Assembly (NCBI GenBank): GCA_965212525.1 | Contig: CBDBVC010000016.1 | Coordinates: 62,001 to 126,000 of the forward strand | Length of the DNA: 64,000 nucleotides | From: SZUA-38 sp965212525 | GTDB taxonomy: Bacteria; Pseudomonadota; Gammaproteobacteria; Xanthomonadales; SZUA-38 | Reading direction: 5' to 3' | In this document: positions 62,487 to 64,000 of the stretch, piece after piece | How positions within the stretch are numbered: position 1 is the first letter of the stretch | Layout: each line of letters starts with the position of its first letter | Translations under genes and position numbers: made by a program | Notes under the pieces: generated by a model | Databases searched by the model: none | The model's input: the letters and a program-made list of their open reading frames with translations, nothing else | What the model was told of the DNA's origin: nothing

Positions 62487-63005
62487 ATGTTTGATCAGAG
62501 CCGCCAGAACAGCCATACCAGCCACGACAATCGCTATACCCTCAAGATGATCATGTATTTCAGCAAATCACGATTTGCCGATCAGCTGTCGATGGTCAAT
62601 GGTGAGCTGACTTCAATTCTGGTGCAGTCCAGACAGTCAAATTTCGGTCACAAGATCACAGGAATGCTGGCCTGTCGTGATGGCTATTACATGGAAGTGC
62701 TCGAAGGGCCAGTCAATGAAATCGATTCACTGATGGTCAGGATCAGCAACGATGGCCGACATAGCGAGCCCCGTATCGTTCTGGACAAGATCGTGCGTGA
62801 ACGCAGTTTTCCCAAGTGGAGCCTGAAGATGGTGTCCTCCTGTCACCTGGATGAGGACTTCAATCACTACCTCAACAGCCACAAGCAGGAGCTGATGACC
62901 CTGAAGGGTTTTGATGCCCGTCTCTTTGGACTGTTCTATGATCTGTCTGCTTACGAATCCGAAACGGAGTTTCACCAACATTATCTCAGTTCCGGTGCAG
63001 CCTGA
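62487..63005 (+). CDS. BLUF-domain protein with Gln-to-Glu at the flavin switch
   Basis: This 172-aa single-domain protein has a BLUF domain at ~21-120. Tyr24 (MYFSKS), Asn52 (SNFGHKITG) and Trp111 match the flavin-pocket residues of AppA (Tyr21, Asn45, Trp104). The N-to-Q and Q-to-W distances (18 and 41) are identical in AppA and here, yet the position of the essential Gln63 is Glu70 (YYMEVLEG; codon GAA at 62694-62696). BLUF proteins normally sense blue light by rearranging that Gln, so photoreactivity is doubtful. The C-terminal ~50 residues are a helical BLUF cap without an effector domain. ATG 62487 follows a weak GAGAAG. Confidence 0.88.
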   Translation: MFDQSRQNSHTSHDNRYTLKMIMYFSKSRFADQLSMVNGELTSILVQSRQSNFGHKITGMLACRDGYYMEVLEGPVNEIDSLMVRISNDGRHSEPRIVLDKIVRERSFPKWSLKMVSSCHLDEDFNHYLNSHKQELMTLKGFDARLFGLFYDLSAYESETEFHQHYLSSGAA

Positions 63006-63228
63006 ATCACTGAAAGAGAGTCAGAACGTTCGCCGGTGGACCTCGCGGTATCCTCAATTACTTCTTAATCGGAGTTGTCAATTGTCGACGCCATCGTTTC
63101 GATAGTCTGACACCTTGTTCAATATTCATGCCCAGCCGACGTCAAGGCAGGTTTACTCTGATCAATCCGCTTGTCATGAATGACAAGACTGATACCATAA
63201 ACCTGTTCCTGCAAGAGGTGCTGCCCTG

Positions 63229-64000
63229 ATGAAGCGACTGTTTCTGTCACTCCTGAGCCTGCTGATCATCAGCCAGGTACGGGCTGAAACCACATTCGAT
63301 GTGGCCTTGATTCGTGACGGTGACATGTTGCGCTTGAAACAGCTGGAACAGTTTTTCCGCGATGAATTGCTGGCCCTGACTACAGGCGAATTCGACGTTC
63401 GTTTTCACGAGTTTGATGGCCAGTGGTCACAACAGGGAATAAAGGATGCGTTCAGTCAGGCCTATGCCGATGATCGTATTGACATGGTGCTGGTAACGGG
63501 CGTGACCGCCAATCAGGTCGGCATCATTCGCAGTTCCTTTCCAAAACCGACATTTCTGCCTTTCGTGTTTGATGCCGAGTTGATGCAGGCCCCGTTAAAC
63601 GGATTTACATCGGGACAGCGCAACCTGAATTATCTGACTGATCGTGTGGACTTCAGTGAAGACATCATCAGCTTCAAGCGCCTGGTCCGCGTCAGACAGA
63701 TAACATTCTTCATTGATGGCATCATACTTGCCGCGATACCGGATCTGGTCGAACGTGCCCGCCAACTGGCAGCCGATCAGGATGTACAGATCCACATTGT
63801 GACTTTCGATCAGCCCGGTGATGATCTGGCTGCGCAGATTCCGTCCGAATCAGATGCCATCATGCTGGCCGGACTGCCCCGAATGCCGGATGACGACTAT
63901 AAACAGATGATCGACCGGATCAATGAGCTCGGCTTGCCGAGTTACAGCCTGGTGGGCGTCGAAGCCGTCAAACAGGGCCTGCTGATGTCGGATGCACCGC
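63229..64000 (+). CDS. ABC_sub_bind-like periplasmic protein, 5' part
   Basis: The frame runs from ATG 63229 off the window edge; 257 residues are visible. A signal peptide (MKRLFLSLLSLLIISQVRA) precedes TFDVALIRDGDMLRLKQLEQFF, and the two-lobed layout with FFIDGIILAAIPDLVERAR and SDAIMLAGLPRMPDDDY resembles the ABC transporter substrate-binding (PF04392-type) family. Such proteins can be partners of exporters or sensors rather than importers. Ribosome site AAGAGG lies 10 nt upstream. What follows lies outside the window. Confidence 0.75.
   Translation, partial: MKRLFLSLLSLLIISQVRAETTFDVALIRDGDMLRLKQLEQFFRDELLALTTGEFDVRFHEFDGQWSQQGIKDAFSQAYADDRIDMVLVTGVTANQVGIIRSSFPKPTFLPFVFDAELMQAPLNGFTSGQRNLNYLTDRVDFSEDIISFKRLVRVRQITFFIDGIILAAIPDLVERARQLAADQDVQIHIVTFDQPGDDLAAQIPSESDAIMLAGLPRMPDDDYKQMIDRINELGLPSYSLVGVEAVKQGLLMSDAP

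Overview
The window reads as the chromosome of an aerobic, heterotrophic gammaproteobacterium. GC is moderate (mid-50s percent by eye) and coding is dense on both strands. The evidence is a RapA RNA-polymerase recycling ATPase, an EF-G of the stand-alone FusA2 type known from marine gammaproteobacteria, ArfB, a YaiI/DUF188 protein, a TonB-dependent receptor, lipoboxes and Tat signals. Two secreted proteins end in an IFxxGFE-type C-terminus that I associate with Lysobacter/Wenzhouxiangella-like lineages, but I would not fix the genus. I see no phage, integrase, insertion sequence, CRISPR array, rRNA or tRNA.

Region by region. 1-11.1 kb is a same-strand set of exported peptidases: the C-terminal part of an S9 prolyl oligopeptidase, an M13 lipoprotein peptidase, an S1 trypsin-like protease and an S46 dipeptidyl-peptidase, most of them closed by strong terminators. 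Set among them are an arsR-arsI organoarsenical module, a duplicated-motif membrane protein and a 441-aa orphan protein behind a near-perfect CRP-type site. 11.3-18 kb holds an SDR-like epimerase, a leftward cluster of nitrilase, patatin and Tat-exported intradiol dioxygenase, a MATE pump and an exported tandem-domain protein. 18.1-24.1 kb holds a DUF4124-like protein, an ACC-synthase-like PLP enzyme, a three-gene ABC exporter operon, a DUF4252-like lipoprotein and an isoprenylcysteine-methyltransferase-like membrane protein. 24.2-28.6 kb (minus strand) is an S8 subtilase behind a 25% GC intergenic island, then fusA2.

29-35 kb carries small redox, VOC and cytochrome b561 genes, a TonB receptor and a coupled DUF3429/SDR pair. 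35.3-42.8 kb has a Ser/Thr kinase fused through one membrane span to a formylglycine-generating-enzyme-like domain, an M50-like membrane peptidase, a PQQ-type sugar dehydrogenase, rapA and a small basic exported protein. 43-52.5 kb has a DUF885 peptidase, an NhaP antiporter, a truncated GST-like gene ending in a 21-bp palindrome, a three-gene ATGA-coupled operon around a secreted HELGH metalloprotease, a DUF1624 acyltransferase, arfB and a DUF188 gene. 52.7-64 kb has a CadC-like wHTH-TM-TPR regulator, a 1026-aa beta-helix protein with six C-terminal repeats, an amine oxidase with a small unknown partner, a second IFxxGFE protein, an esterase, a BLUF protein with the flavin-switch Gln replaced by Glu, and the start of an ABC_sub_bind-like periplasmic protein.

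Taken together, the genes describe a cell that digests extracellular protein (S8, S1, HELGH protease, M13, S46, S9, DUF885) and handles xenobiotics (ArsI, nitrilase, dioxygenase, MATE, ABC exporter). The leads I rate highest are the Q-to-E BLUF protein, the kinase-FGE fusion, the CRP-site orphan and the coupled metalloprotease operon.
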